Positions 25,343 through 34,084 of a DNA stretch of 64,000 nt are shown one piece after another (the first letter of the stretch is position 1; each line of letters begins with the position of its first letter). Under the pieces are notes generated by a model. That model did not search any database, had not been told where the DNA came from, and worked only from the letters and a program-made list of their open reading frames with translations. The DNA comes from a bacterium (GTDB lineage: Bacteria > Bdellovibrionota > Bdellovibrionia > Bdellovibrionales > Bdellovibrionaceae): assembly GCA_019752925.1 (NCBI GenBank), contig JAIELP010000006.1, forward strand, positions 310,001 through 374,000, written 5' to 3'. Position numbers and translations under genes: made by a program.

Positions 25343-25786
25343 CTATTTTTTGCGTTTTCTCAGGCGCTGCTTAAATTTATTTTGTTGTTCGGGATTCATA
25401 TTTTTGAATTTTTTAAAGCGTTCACGAAGTTTACTTTTTTGCTCAGGGCTCATATTTTTGAATTTTTTCCAATTTTCACGTAAACTATTTTTCTGATCAG
25501 GAGTTAAATTTTTCCATCTTTTTAGGTTGTTTTTAATTTTTTCTTTATCGGTTTGAGGCAGTTTTTTGTATTTATCTAAAGCCGATTTAATTTTTTCTTT
25601 ATCGGCTTTAGGTAAGTTTTTAAATTTAATCCAGCGTTCGCGAATTACATTTTTTTGTTCTTCGGTTAGCGAGTTCCAAGTCTGTAAATTTTTTGAGGAA
25701 TCTTCGTTGCCTTCATTGTTTTGTGAAAATGCAGTTTGAGCAACAGTTAGCAACGCAAATGAAATTAAAAATTGACGTCTATTCAT
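25343..25786 (-). CDS. DUF3106-like repeat protein, exported
   Basis: 147 residues from ATG 25786. The N-terminus MNRRQFLISFALL has a twin-arginine-like signal (RRQFLI). The rest is five or six repeats of about 21 residues of the type W/F-x-x-L/M-x-x-(E/D)Q-(K)-x-x-(L/I)-x-x-x-W/F, highly charged and helical, ending in a run of Arg/Lys. This matches the DUF3106 pattern. A GTG at 25798 is an alternative start but the ATG overlaps the previous stop (ATGAATAG, 8 bases), typical of coupling. The function of DUF3106 proteins is unknown; the repeats suggest a periplasmic sensor or chaperone-like helical bundle. Confidence 0.75.
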   Translation of the reverse strand: MNRRQFLISFALLTVAQTAFSQNNEGNEDSSKNLQTWNSLTEEQKNVIRERWIKFKNLPKADKEKIKSALDKYKKLPQTDKEKIKNNLKRWKNLTPDQKNSLRENWKKFKNMSPEQKSKLRERFKKFKNMNPEQQNKFKQRLRKRKK

Positions 25787-25994
25787 TGTTATTTTCACTT
25801 TCTGCTTTGTTTTTTTCGGCGTCGTCTAGGTCTGATAGGTTAATTAGTTCTGGCCATGAGTCCGCTTCTTCTAAAGTGTCCAAGTTCATCAGAATTTCGA
25901 GGTTATTGATGAGCTCTTTATCGACATTTTTAGTTTGATCCTGGCTATTTATTTGCAAGGCATTAGCTTTTGTACTGTTTAAAAATTTTAACAT
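25779..25994 (-). CDS. Small acidic protein of the ECF sigma operon
   Basis: 71 residues, strongly acidic in the second half, no signal peptide and no membrane segment. No family is recognised. It starts one base after the stop of the 115-residue membrane protein and overlaps the next gene by eight bases, so translation is coupled on both sides. Its acidic Leu/Glu/Asp composition resembles the tail of the upstream membrane protein. Confidence 0.6.
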   Translation of the reverse strand: MLKFLNSTKANALQINSQDQTKNVDKELINNLEILMNLDTLEEADSWPELINLSDLDDAEKNKAESENNNE

Positions 25995-25995
25995 T

Positions 25996-26343
25996 TTATC
26001 CTTCCCAATCCTGCTCTTCAGCTAGTTCGAGCTCTTCTAGGTTTTCAATTAGTGCGAGGTCTTCGGTTATTTCAAATGCTTCAGTGTTTTCAATCAGATC
26101 CGATAAAACTTCTTCCGCCTCTGAGCCACTAATAAAATTTTTATCGGTAGAGTTGCTTGTAAAAATTTTAAAAGCAAAAAAAGAAGCAGTTAGCGCAGTC
26201 AATGCTGGAATAAAATAGGTAATAAAATTTTGACGTATCTGTTGCTGTCTGTTTTTTCGAAGTTCAGATTCAATATTATTAAGTATGCTTTTATTCAGTT
26301 GGGCAGGCGAGGACGATTTAAAAAAGTCATCAAACTTATTCAT
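25996..26343 (-). CDS. Membrane protein next to ECF sigma, probable anti-sigma factor
   Basis: 115 residues. A basic N-terminal helical part (about 1-38) faces the cytoplasm, one transmembrane helix follows (about 40-60), and then an acidic periplasmic tail. This layout and the ATGA overlap with the sigma gene are those of a short anti-sigma factor. There is no zinc-binding H-x3-C-x2-C motif, so it is not a ZAS-type anti-sigma. DUF3619-type proteins occupy this place in comparable sigma-DUF3106 operons of other bacteria, as I recall; identity is not established. Confidence 0.65.
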   Translation of the reverse strand: MNKFDDFFKSSSPAQLNKSILNNIESELRKNRQQQIRQNFITYFIPALTALTASFFAFKIFTSNSTDKNFISGSEAEEVLSDLIENTEAFEITEDLALIENLEELELAEEQDWEG

Positions 26344-26882
26344 GCGTCCTCCATGGTTTTTTTCAAGTTTTCGCGAGCTCTAAACAAAGAAGCTTTAACT
26401 GCTCCTACGGAAGTATTTAGTTTTTCGGCCACTTCAGATTGCGTTAACTCCTCAATTAAAATCATACTCAGTATAATTTTTTGATTTTCCGGCAATTCCG
26501 TAAAAGCAGCCTGTAGGCGTTCATTTTGCTGACGGGTTGAAAATAAATTTTCAAGATCAGCTTGAGAGTCTTCAATTAAATTCCAGTTTTCATCACTGAG
26601 ATCTATCCATTTTTTGTTGGCTCTAAAGTCGTCGATAACTAAATTACGAGTAATGCTCATGAGCCAAGATTTTACCGAAGCTGTGGGCTTATAGTTGTTT
26701 GCATTTTTTACTACACGTAGCCACGTTTCTTGGGTGATATCTTCAGATTTTTGTTTATTTTTGAGCATTTTCATACAGTATCCATAAACTAAGTTTTGGT
26801 ACTTGTTAAAAAGCAATGCAAAACTTTTTGTATTGCCTTTTGAAATCTGAATTAAGATTTGCCAATCTTCATCACTTTGCAT
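26340..26882 (-). CDS. ECF-type RNA polymerase sigma factor
   Basis: 180 residues with region 2 at about 15-85 (LVYGYCMKML, then SEDITQETWLRV and KSWLMSITRNLVIDDFR) and region 4 at about 115-175 (LPENQKIILSMILIEELTQSEVAE in outline, VGAVKASLFRARENL). No extra C-terminal domain. It heads a five-gene minus-strand operon with overlapping genes down to 24424. The next gene is the probable anti-sigma factor. I cannot point to an autoregulated promoter in the 32 bases upstream. Confidence 0.93.
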   Translation of the reverse strand: MQSDEDWQILIQISKGNTKSFALLFNKYQNLVYGYCMKMLKNKQKSEDITQETWLRVVKNANNYKPTASVKSWLMSITRNLVIDDFRANKKWIDLSDENWNLIEDSQADLENLFSTRQQNERLQAAFTELPENQKIILSMILIEELTQSEVAEKLNTSVGAVKASLFRARENLKKTMEDA

Positions 26883-26914
26883 AGATACAGCAAATCTTAA
26901 TTCTTTATATTTGT

Positions 26915-27286
26915 CTATTCTTTAGGTGCTTCGCTTGACCCACCAGTTACTGGTGCAGGAGCTGGTGCTGGTTGAGTGTTGTTGTTACGGTCTTGAGAAT
27001 CGTGCTTTTGTTTGTAAATTAATTTATTTTGATTATCTTGCGCTTTTTCAATTTTAGCACGTTCTTCGGCAGTGACTTGGCCATCGGCATTAGCCTTGTG
27101 TTGCATTTTATCTATTCTTTTTTGGCCTTTGCGTAATTTTTTTGCTTCACGTTTAGTGAGTTCGCCTGATTTAACACCTTGGCCTATGCGTGCTTGTTGA
27201 CGGCCTTCTCGCTTTTGGTCTCGTCTTGCTTCGGCGTTAATAGTTAATAAGCTCAGTGCTAAAATAGGTAAAAATAATGCTTTCAT
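26915..27286 (-). CDS. Small periplasmic charged helical protein
   Basis: 123 residues with a signal peptide (about 1-20, ending AEA). The mature part is rich in Arg, Lys, Gln and Glu. Two related helical segments follow, the second containing NADGQVTAEERAKIEKAQ, which resembles half of an EF-hand loop (acidic or Asn/Asp ligands, then Gly, then Glu). It ends RIDK...KLIYKQKHD and a Pro/Ala linker. Proteins with this Q-G-x-x-S-G-E-L-T-x-x-E pattern occur widely in proteobacteria, with unknown function. It lies just upstream of the sigma gene on the same strand. Confidence 0.65.
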   Translation of the reverse strand: MKALFLPILALSLLTINAEARRDQKREGRQQARIGQGVKSGELTKREAKKLRKGQKRIDKMQHKANADGQVTAEERAKIEKAQDNQNKLIYKQKHDSQDRNNNTQPAPAPAPVTGGSSEAPKE

Positions 27287-27402
27287 GTTTTCTCCTTGTT
27301 TAATGTTTCTGAAGATGAAACGGGTTAAGCGGCAAAAGGTTACGCATTATTTTTTTGTTTTAGACTGAGGCATTTTTGGGTCTCAGCTGGTTTATATTGC
27401 TT

Positions 27403-28644
27403 TTAACGCCCTATTTTTGACAGCACATGAGCCTTAGCAATATGGAAATCCTTAATAATCTCAATTCGTTTGTGTCTGATTTCATATAACTTTTCAGATG
27501 CTGATAAAAAATCTGGCGATCCTATTACACCACGTGAGTATTCCGACTGCGCCAACTTATGATATTTTTCTGCGCGTATAATATTTTCTTCTGCTGCGTG
27601 CACCTGATTGTGCAGTAATTCTAGTTCGGCCATTTCCGTTGAAACATGGATGTCCACTTGTTTTTTCTGTAAGTCGGCTAGCTTTTGTGCGCTGAGTGCT
27701 TCTTTTTTTAATGAAGCCGCTTCTGAATAGGAGTTAAACACCGAACCTAAGCTGAGCGATACTCTTAAACCCACTACGGATTCTCTGCGGTCAATAGCTG
27801 CGGGTTTATCTTCGCCGCGCTCGTTAAATTGATTGTAGCTGGCGTAGGCGTCAAGCTTAGGTACCCAGTTGCGATTTTGCTGGCTAGCTAATTTGCGGCT
27901 CACTTCGCTTTGTAATTCGGCTTCTTTGTAGAGGTAGGCGTGGTCTTGTTTGCTGTGAGCTAATGTGACTTCGTAGTCGTGCTCATGCTCGAGTTTTTCA
28001 GTAAAAGTCATTTCTTTGTGGTTATCAATTCCTAGTAAAACAGCCAGATTTCGTTTTTGCGATTCGAGATGAAGTTTGGTTTCTGATAATTCTTGATCCA
28101 ATTCGACAGCTTTCATTTCAAACTCGATACGATCAGATTGGGTGGCAACACCGCTCTGTATGCGGCGTTCTGCCGACTTTAAGCTTTCTTTATTTGATTT
28201 TATCGCCGCTTCCAGTAGTTGTACTTTTTCTTGCGAATAAATAATTTGCCAGTAAGTGCTACGTACTGTTTCCAGTACTTCGGATTGCACGCGAGTATGT
28301 TGAAAGTTTTTTTTCTGCCATTCTAAATCTCGAATGTCTGAATCGAGCCAATCGCGTCCGCCATTAAAGATATTTATATTTGCTTCCACGCCATATAGCG
28401 GCTGGCTCTTTTCACTCTGTTGGCCTTTTTTAAATGTTTCCTGGGCGCCATAAAGTTCAATGCTGGGTAAAAAAGATCTCATTAAAGATCGCTTTCTTTC
28501 CTCAGCGGCTTCAACCTCTAGTTTGGAGGCTTCAACTTGAATATTTTTAGATTCCACTAAGCTCTTAAGAGAGGCTGAATTAATTTCTAGAGCCCAGCTT
28601 GGCTGGATTAAAAAAATTACTAAAATGGCGAATACGGATTTCAT
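27403..28644 (-). CDS. TolC-family outer-membrane efflux protein
   Basis: 413 residues with a signal peptide (about 1-18). Long coiled-coil helices and repeated TolC-type motifs are present (RSxLPSIELYGAQ near 55, EARRIQSGVATQSD-like EIxxKxG segments near 155, NWVPKLDAYASY near 265, SRGVIGSPDFL near 375), given by key residues. It forms the outer-membrane channel of a tripartite exporter. It is the last gene of the metal-efflux locus, 20 bases downstream of the 136-residue His-rich protein, which makes CusC/CzcC-like use likely. Confidence 0.85.
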   Translation of the reverse strand: MKSVFAILVIFLIQPSWALEINSASLKSLVESKNIQVEASKLEVEAAEERKRSLMRSFLPSIELYGAQETFKKGQQSEKSQPLYGVEANINIFNGGRDWLDSDIRDLEWQKKNFQHTRVQSEVLETVRSTYWQIIYSQEKVQLLEAAIKSNKESLKSAERRIQSGVATQSDRIEFEMKAVELDQELSETKLHLESQKRNLAVLLGIDNHKEMTFTEKLEHEHDYEVTLAHSKQDHAYLYKEAELQSEVSRKLASQQNRNWVPKLDAYASYNQFNERGEDKPAAIDRRESVVGLRVSLSLGSVFNSYSEAASLKKEALSAQKLADLQKKQVDIHVSTEMAELELLHNQVHAAEENIIRAEKYHKLAQSEYSRGVIGSPDFLSASEKLYEIRHKRIEIIKDFHIAKAHVLSKIGR

Positions 28645-28664
28645 AAATATCCTTTAACTAAAAT

Positions 28665-29075
28665 CTATTTTTTGGGTTCAATAACAAACTTCATTGTATC
28701 GGCGTGCTTTTCTTGAGGATCTTTTACTTTTAAAACTAAAGTGTAACGGTGTGTGCCGCCGGCATCATAAGTGGCTTCTAGCATATTTCCTGTAGCTTTT
28801 AGCGTGACCTCGTCTAGCTTTTTTACTCTTGGTTTTTGTGCTACCGCAGTTACATTGTATTGAGCGGCATCTTGAGGTTTGAGCTCTTTGTCGTAAATGT
28901 AAATTTTGATATCGTTTCCTTTACTTACAACTTCAACGAGTATTCGCTCGATGGCTTTTATAGTTCCACCTTTAGGTGCGCTAAGACCTTTTGGCATATC
29001 GTGATCATGTCCATCGTGGGCTAATGCAGTTATCGATAGTAAACCTGTCATCAGCGCTATTAATAAATGTTTCAT
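28665..29075 (-). CDS. Periplasmic His-rich protein resembling the N-terminal domain of metal-efflux adaptors
   Basis: 136 residues with a signal peptide (about 1-19, ending ALA), then HDGHDHDMP, a likely metal site. The following small beta domain (APKGGTIKAIE, VEVVSKGNDIKIYIYDKELKP, YTLVLKVKDP) resembles the extra N-terminal domain found in some CzcB/CusB-type membrane fusion proteins. The hairpin, lipoyl and barrel domains of a true adaptor are missing. It sits exactly where an adaptor gene would be expected, between the RND pump and TolC. It may be a metal chaperone or a remnant. Confidence 0.65.
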   Translation of the reverse strand: MKHLLIALMTGLLSITALAHDGHDHDMPKGLSAPKGGTIKAIERILVEVVSKGNDIKIYIYDKELKPQDAAQYNVTAVAQKPRVKKLDEVTLKATGNMLEATYDAGGTHRYTLVLKVKDPQEKHADTMKFVIEPKK

Positions 29076-29085
29076 AAAATCTCCT

Positions 29086-31722
29086 TTATAATTGTTCTTC
29101 TTGTTTTGGGTTTAAATGATTTTCGGCAGATTTACGGCCAAATTTATAAAATAAGGTCGGTGTGATAATAATATCTAAAAGGGTAGAGCTGAATAGGCCA
29201 CCGACTATCACCACAGCCACTGGATGTAAAATTTCACTGCCCGGTTGGCCTTTCGCAAACACGAGTGGTAGTAATGCGAGCGAAGCCACACAGGCGGTCA
29301 TCATAACAGGAACCAGTCTTTCCTGAGAGCCTCGAATGATCATTTCTTTGGAGAAAGATTCTTTTTCATATTTCATCAGATGCAGGTAGTGGGAAATCAT
29401 CATAATAGCATTGCGTGAAGCCACTCCGCAGAGAGTAATAAAACCCACAAGGCTGGCTACGGTAATACTGCGATCGGTAATAAACAGTAAAATAATGCCA
29501 CCGATAAAAGCCAGCGGAATAGTGGCCATGATCTGTGCGGTGATGGCTTTTGATTTAAAATGAGCAAATAAAACTAGCGCAATGCCAAAAAGTGAAATCA
29601 AACCAAATATCAATATTTTTTTAGTAGCCGCCTGTTGGCTTTCAAACTGGCCTCCGTAAACGACGTAGTAACCTTCAGGTAATTGAACTTTTTGTTTTAC
29701 CTTTTCTTGAACTTCTTGAATAAGGCTACCGAGGTCGCGTCCGCTGACATTGGCGCTGATCACAATACGTCTTTGGTTGTTTTCGCGGTTAATTTCATTG
29801 GGGCCAGAGCTCTCATAAACATCTGCCACATCTTCTAATAAAACTTTACGCCCGTTCGGCAAAACAGTTAAAACTGTTTTTTGCATTTTTTCTATGGAAG
29901 CTCGGGAGTTTTCATCAAACTGGAAAAAGACATCATAGATTTTTTCATCCTGTAAAATCTGTGAAACCACTTCGCCGTTAAACGCCACTTCAAGTAAATG
30001 GGTTATTTCTCCGGCGCTCAGTCCGAATGCGGCAGCTTCTTCGCGTAAAACCTGAATTTTGAGTTGTGGTATAAGGCCTTGTTGTTCAATACGAAGATCC
30101 ACCAGTCCTTGGGTATCTTTAATGGCTTCATTTAATTCAATAGATTTTTCCCGCAGAGTAGTTAGGTCGGGCCCGAAAATTTTAATAGCTACTGCAGCAC
30201 TAACGCCTGAAAGCATATGGTCAATTAAATGTGAAATCGGTTGGCCCACGCTGATGCCTGAGCCCTTGAGTTCTGCTTTAAGATTGTCGCGCATTTCGTT
30301 AATGACCACTTCGCGTTTACGACCATCAGGTTTAAAATCAATATCGATTTCACTGACATTTACGCCCATAGCATGTTCGTCTAATTCAGCGCGGCCGGTG
30401 CGTCGAGATACAGATTTAATTTCAGGAGTTTTTAATATAATTTCTTCGGCCTTTGTGCCGATTGCATTGGATTCCGTTAAGCTTATGCCAGGTGGGTTAA
30501 TTACCGTAACCATGGCGGTGCCTTCGTTAAACTGGGGTAAAAAGTCGCGCCCCATAAATGGAATTAGTGATAATGCAAACACGAGTAAAGAAGCGCTTGA
30601 TAATAAAACCACGTTGGCTTTTGGTAAAGCCCAGTTCAGAATTTTTTGATCTAAATTTTTTAAATAACTCACAAACTTAGTTTCACCATGTTCTTTGAGA
30701 TTATTTTTTAAGAAGTAAGAGCATAGAACCGGTGTTAAGGTGAGTGATACGATTAACGAAGCAATTAAAGCTGTTAAGTAGGCAATTCCCAATGGGGCAA
30801 ATAAACGCCCTTCTAATCCCGTTAGGTTAAACAGAGGTAAAAACACCAACGCGATAATGACTGTGGCTAATACGATTGAGTTGCGAACTTCGCTGGAAGC
30901 TTCAAAAACAATTTTTAAAACAGATTTGGGATTGAGGCTTTCAGCATTTTCGCGCAAACGGCGATAAATATTTTCCACATCTACGATGGAGTCATCAACT
31001 AATTCTCCTATGGCAATAGCGAGTCCGCCTAAAGTCATGGTGTTTACGCTTAATCCGAAAATTTTAAATACAATGGCTGTAAATAAAAACGAAACAGGAA
31101 TGGCCGTTAAAGTTATAACCGACATTCTGAGGTTGGCTAAAAATATAAATAAAATAATAAATACTAAAATAGTACCGAATTTTAATTTACCTTTAATTCC
31201 ATCAATTGAGTTTTGAATAAAGTTAGCTTGTTTAAATACGTCAGGGTTAACTATCACACCTTTAGGTAAGCTAGGCTTGAGCTCGTCGATAGCTTTTTGA
31301 ATGGCATTCGTTATGGTAACGGTGTCGGCACCTGGTTGTTTTTGAATGGTCATCACAACAGAGGGATGGGTATTAAAGCTGCCATCGCCGCGTTTAAGGC
31401 GGGGAGCTTCTTTTACCTCGGCAATATCTTTTACAAGTACGGGCTGCCCAAAGTGCAATCCGATCAATGTTTTTTTAATATCATCAATTCCATGCACCAC
31501 ACCGATATTACGTACAAGCAATTCCTGTCCATCTTTTTCTAAAAAACCACCTGTAGTGTTTTGGCTGATCTGCGAAAGCTTTGTGTTGATGTCTTCAATG
31601 GAAAGTTGATAGCGGTTAACTTTTTCTGAAGAAACTAAAATTTGATACTGTTTAAGGCCCCCGCCAATAGAAATACTTGCGCCACTCCGTTGATCGTCAT
31701 TAAACGTGGGCGCAAAACCCAC
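29086..31722 (-). pseudogene. Heavy-metal RND efflux pump, C-terminal part (frameshifted)
   Basis: Reading frame for about 860 residues of a CusA/CzcA-family inner-membrane pump. True homology starts near 31676 with IGGGLKQYQILV, which continues the upstream fragment; the first 15 or so codons, from the ATG at 31722, are out of frame with it and are spurious. TM4 has the family signature AIAIGELVDDSIVDVEN, with acidic residues for proton relay. The periplasmic porter loops, TM7-TM12 and the C-terminal FGRKSAEN end are complete. Apart from the frameshift I see no other damage, which suggests either a recent mutation or an error in the sequence. Confidence 0.85.
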
Positions 31723-32204
31723 TCAGCTAAATTGCGAAGTTCTAAAGGACTTACTTCATTGTTTTCTGAAGTGATGGCAATTTGTTGGATTTGTCCCATT
31801 AAAGATCCAACGGGCCCCATAGTAGGTTTAATATCTTTAGGAAGTTTTTCCTGAGAAAGATTGAGTTTTTCTTGTACTAACTGACGGTTACGATAAATAT
31901 CTGTTCCCCATTCAAACTCAACATAAATAACCGACAATCCAATCCCAGATTGCGAGCGCATGCGCTCTACGCCAGCGATACCATTCAGATAACTTTCGAT
32001 GGGGTATGTTACGCGGCTTTCAACCTCTTCGGGCGCCATGCCGTGGGATTCTGTAATAATTGTAACAGTTGGTTTAGTGATATCAGGAAATACATCTATC
32101 GGCAGATTTAAAGCCGAGATGCTGCCATAAACTATAATAAATGCAGCCACAGCCAGAACAAAAAGGCGTTTGTTAAGAGCTAAGCGAATAATCGAATTTA
32201 ACAT
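31635..32204 (-). pseudogene. Heavy-metal RND efflux pump, N-terminal part (frameshifted)
   Basis: The first 178 or so residues of the same pump: TM1 at about 13-33, then DVFPDITKPTV, GMAPEEVESRVTYPIE and LRPRLMTINGVAQV, all standard for HME-RND proteins. After GVAQV the frame is lost and 11 unrelated residues precede a stop at 31635. Shine-Dalgarno GGAG lies before the ATG at 32204. One base removed or missing near 31671-31676 explains the break: a -1 shift restores GVAQVISIGGGLKQYQ. Confidence 0.85.
31671..31676 (-). other. Frameshift site in the RND pump gene
   Basis: On the minus strand the sequence GTATTT replaces the expected GTAATTT or similar. Reading GTA ATT TCT ATT GGC would join both fragments. 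No slippery heptamer (X-XXY-YYZ) or downstream pseudoknot is evident, so programmed frameshifting is unlikely. Confidence 0.75.
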
Positions 32205-32258
32205 AAAGTGATCTCCAGCTTGGGAAATTGAAATAATTTAAAATCTGAAATTTGAAAA

Positions 32259-32582
32259 TTAAGCAAGCCGTGGCGGCTGAAACGGAGCCTCAAGAAAGGG
32301 CTCAGCAAGAACAATACGAGTAAAATTTAATTTATGAGGAGTTTTGTATTGAGGTTGTGACTCAACACCTAAAGAAGGAATTATGTACTGAAATGCTGTC
32401 ATGCAATTTTGATGGTTGGAGCAAGGTGTTTCGGAACTGGCATCGTCGTGATGTTGGTGGCTGGACTCTGCATGATGGGGGCATTCCACCAACATTTCAA
32501 ATACACTGAAATTGCTTGTGATAACAAGCGAAGCTAAGAGGGATAGAAAAACAAAAAGTCTCAGATTCTTAATGATGGCCAC
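32259..32582 (-). CDS. Small Cys/His-rich exported protein, CzcI-like
   Basis: 107 residues from a GTG at 32582, giving a signal peptide (AIIKNLRLFVFLSLLASL). An ATG at 32633 is also in frame but would lie deep in the upstream gene. The middle region has CPHHAESSHQHHDD followed by two more Cys, a likely metal site. Small proteins of this sort (CzcI type) are found beside CzcCBA-like efflux genes. It lies 54 bases upstream of the RND pump and overlaps the preceding gene by 14 bases. Confidence 0.6.
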   Translation of the reverse strand: MAIIKNLRLFVFLSLLASLVITSNFSVFEMLVECPHHAESSHQHHDDASSETPCSNHQNCMTAFQYIIPSLGVESQPQYKTPHKLNFTRIVLAEPFLEAPFQPPRLA

Positions 32583-33000
32583 CGTGTCCTGTGGATTCAG
32601 TATTACTTTTTTGCAGTTTAAATGGAAGTGCATATACGGCAGCAGCGCCTTTTTGACCTTCGCGTTGGGAGTTAATTGTAAGTTCTCCGGGCTGAGTAAG
32701 GTCTATGGCTTTGCTGAAGGAGCAAATATAGTGATCGCTACCAACTAAGCACATGGCTTTTGAGCTAGTGGCGGCTGTTTTATGAACAGCTTCAAGTTTA
32801 GATTTTTTAACGGAAGGGTTTTTCCAGTTTATATCTAGCAAATAAACCTTGATGCGGTTTTTGCCATCAGGAACCACTTCTGTGTGATAATTGCTGGGCA
32901 TTTTAATGTAACCCTTGTTGGGGCCAAGCTTATCTTCACCGTGGGCCAAAACTGATGAGCTCACAAAAGATAAAATTAAAGTTAAGATTAAATGTTTCAT
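32569..33000 (-). CDS. Periplasmic protein with terminal His cluster, metal-associated
   Basis: 143 residues with a signal peptide (about 1-19, ending LAHG). One Cys pair (CLVGSDHYIC) and a C-terminal GHGGHH suggest metal binding. A small beta domain is predicted. It starts the metal-efflux operon, with a GAGG Shine-Dalgarno. I do not recognise a named family; position next to the CzcI-like protein and the pump suggests periplasmic metal sensing or delivery. Confidence 0.6.
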   Translation of the reverse strand: MKHLILTLILSFVSSSVLAHGEDKLGPNKGYIKMPSNYHTEVVPDGKNRIKVYLLDINWKNPSVKKSKLEAVHKTAATSSKAMCLVGSDHYICSFSKAIDLTQPGELTINSQREGQKGAAAVYALPFKLQKSNTESTGHGGHH

Positions 33001-33020
33001 AAGGTCCTCTTTATTAAAAA

Positions 33021-34070
33021 TTATAAGTAATCCGGTTTAACAAATTCCGGCGTGAATGGGTACAGATAGCTTTTGTAAGCTTTAATAGATGGTGATCCAG
33101 AAGCTTTATAAATTTCATCCCATAAGTAAGCTAATAAATAGCTAGAGCGTGCCATTTCTTTTACAATCAAGCTGTCCATTTTTTTGATAGCTTCTGAAGG
33201 TGGTCTACGTTTTGCCGGAGTTTTAAGACTCATACCTTTTTCAATTTTAATTAAAGAAGGAGTAATGATTGGATCCTGCTTTAGAACGTCTTTAATTTCT
33301 GATGCTGAGACATCACTTAGGGCACGCATATTTTCAATAACTGAATTTTTTTGTGTAAAAGACTGAGAAGTCCAAGATTTTGCTTTTTTAACAATTTGGT
33401 TTACTAGATCAGGCCCGAATTGCCCCACCACGCTGTCTTCATAGTAAGAGTGAATTCCTCCTTGGTTAGCAGCATAGCCGTCATGATCAGATGTATTATG
33501 GAAAGGTTGGCTATTATCGCCAACAAAGTGACCCATTAAACCCATATTAACCATCATTTGGAAAAAGGCCTTATTGTAAGGTAGTTGATCGTCTTGTTCT
33601 TCTTTGTAGTCTTTTGGTGCCGCATTTTCTTTAATTTTTTTTCCGGCTTCAATAGCTAAGCGATAAAACTGATCCGTACGCCACCAGTTAGAGCCTACTT
33701 CGTCGGGTACTGAAAAAAGTGTTTGTGCTTGATTGGTTTGATTAGGTTTTCCGGTATAAGTTTCAACGATTTTTTTGTAATCTAATGGAATTTCAGAAAT
33801 TTTTAAACCTAGTTTTTCCGCATTGATGTAGTGTCCCGGATCTCCTAGTTTACGGGCGTCGCCCGATAAAGATTTCCAATAAATATCAGGAATATTACAA
33901 AGATGACCCATGACATGGGGTTTGTTCATTAAATACTCTTTAAGTTCAGGAGATTTCACAAGGTATACAGCCGCCTCACAAATGGCAGCGTGGCCGCGCC
34001 CGCCCCAAGCTAAAGCTTCAGCTGAGTATTGTAAGCCTATTAATAGAATAAGCAGCGTGATTTTTTTCAT
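33021..34070 (-). CDS. Secreted S1/P1-type nuclease (zinc-dependent)
   Basis: 349 residues. A signal peptide ends ALA, leaving Trp22 as the mature N-terminus, as this family needs: W22 and H27 (AWGGRGH) bind zinc. Further ligands appear in DPGHYINAE and MGHFVGDNSQPFH, then SDHDGY. S1/P1 enzymes cut single-stranded DNA and RNA to 5'-nucleotides and also remove 3'-phosphates; the phospholipase C branch shares the fold, so a lipase role is a weaker option. A strong AAGGAGA Shine-Dalgarno precedes the ATG. The gene lies 14 bases downstream of the nucleoside ABC permease gene on the same strand. Confidence 0.8.
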   Translation of the reverse strand: MKKITLLILLIGLQYSAEALAWGGRGHAAICEAAVYLVKSPELKEYLMNKPHVMGHLCNIPDIYWKSLSGDARKLGDPGHYINAEKLGLKISEIPLDYKKIVETYTGKPNQTNQAQTLFSVPDEVGSNWWRTDQFYRLAIEAGKKIKENAAPKDYKEEQDDQLPYNKAFFQMMVNMGLMGHFVGDNSQPFHNTSDHDGYAANQGGIHSYYEDSVVGQFGPDLVNQIVKKAKSWTSQSFTQKNSVIENMRALSDVSASEIKDVLKQDPIITPSLIKIEKGMSLKTPAKRRPPSEAIKKMDSLIVKEMARSSYLLAYLWDEIYKASGSPSIKAYKSYLYPFTPEFVKPDYL

Positions 34071-34084
34071 TTTATCTCCTTGGC

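Noticed and set aside
30059-30649. 196-codon plus-strand ORF inside the RND pump
   Set aside because: Antisense shadow of a clearly conserved coding frame; no ribosome site or domain.
31635-31722. Programmed -1 frameshift in the RND pump
   Set aside because: No slippery heptamer or downstream structure is visible at 31671-31676; a simple deletion or sequence error is more likely.
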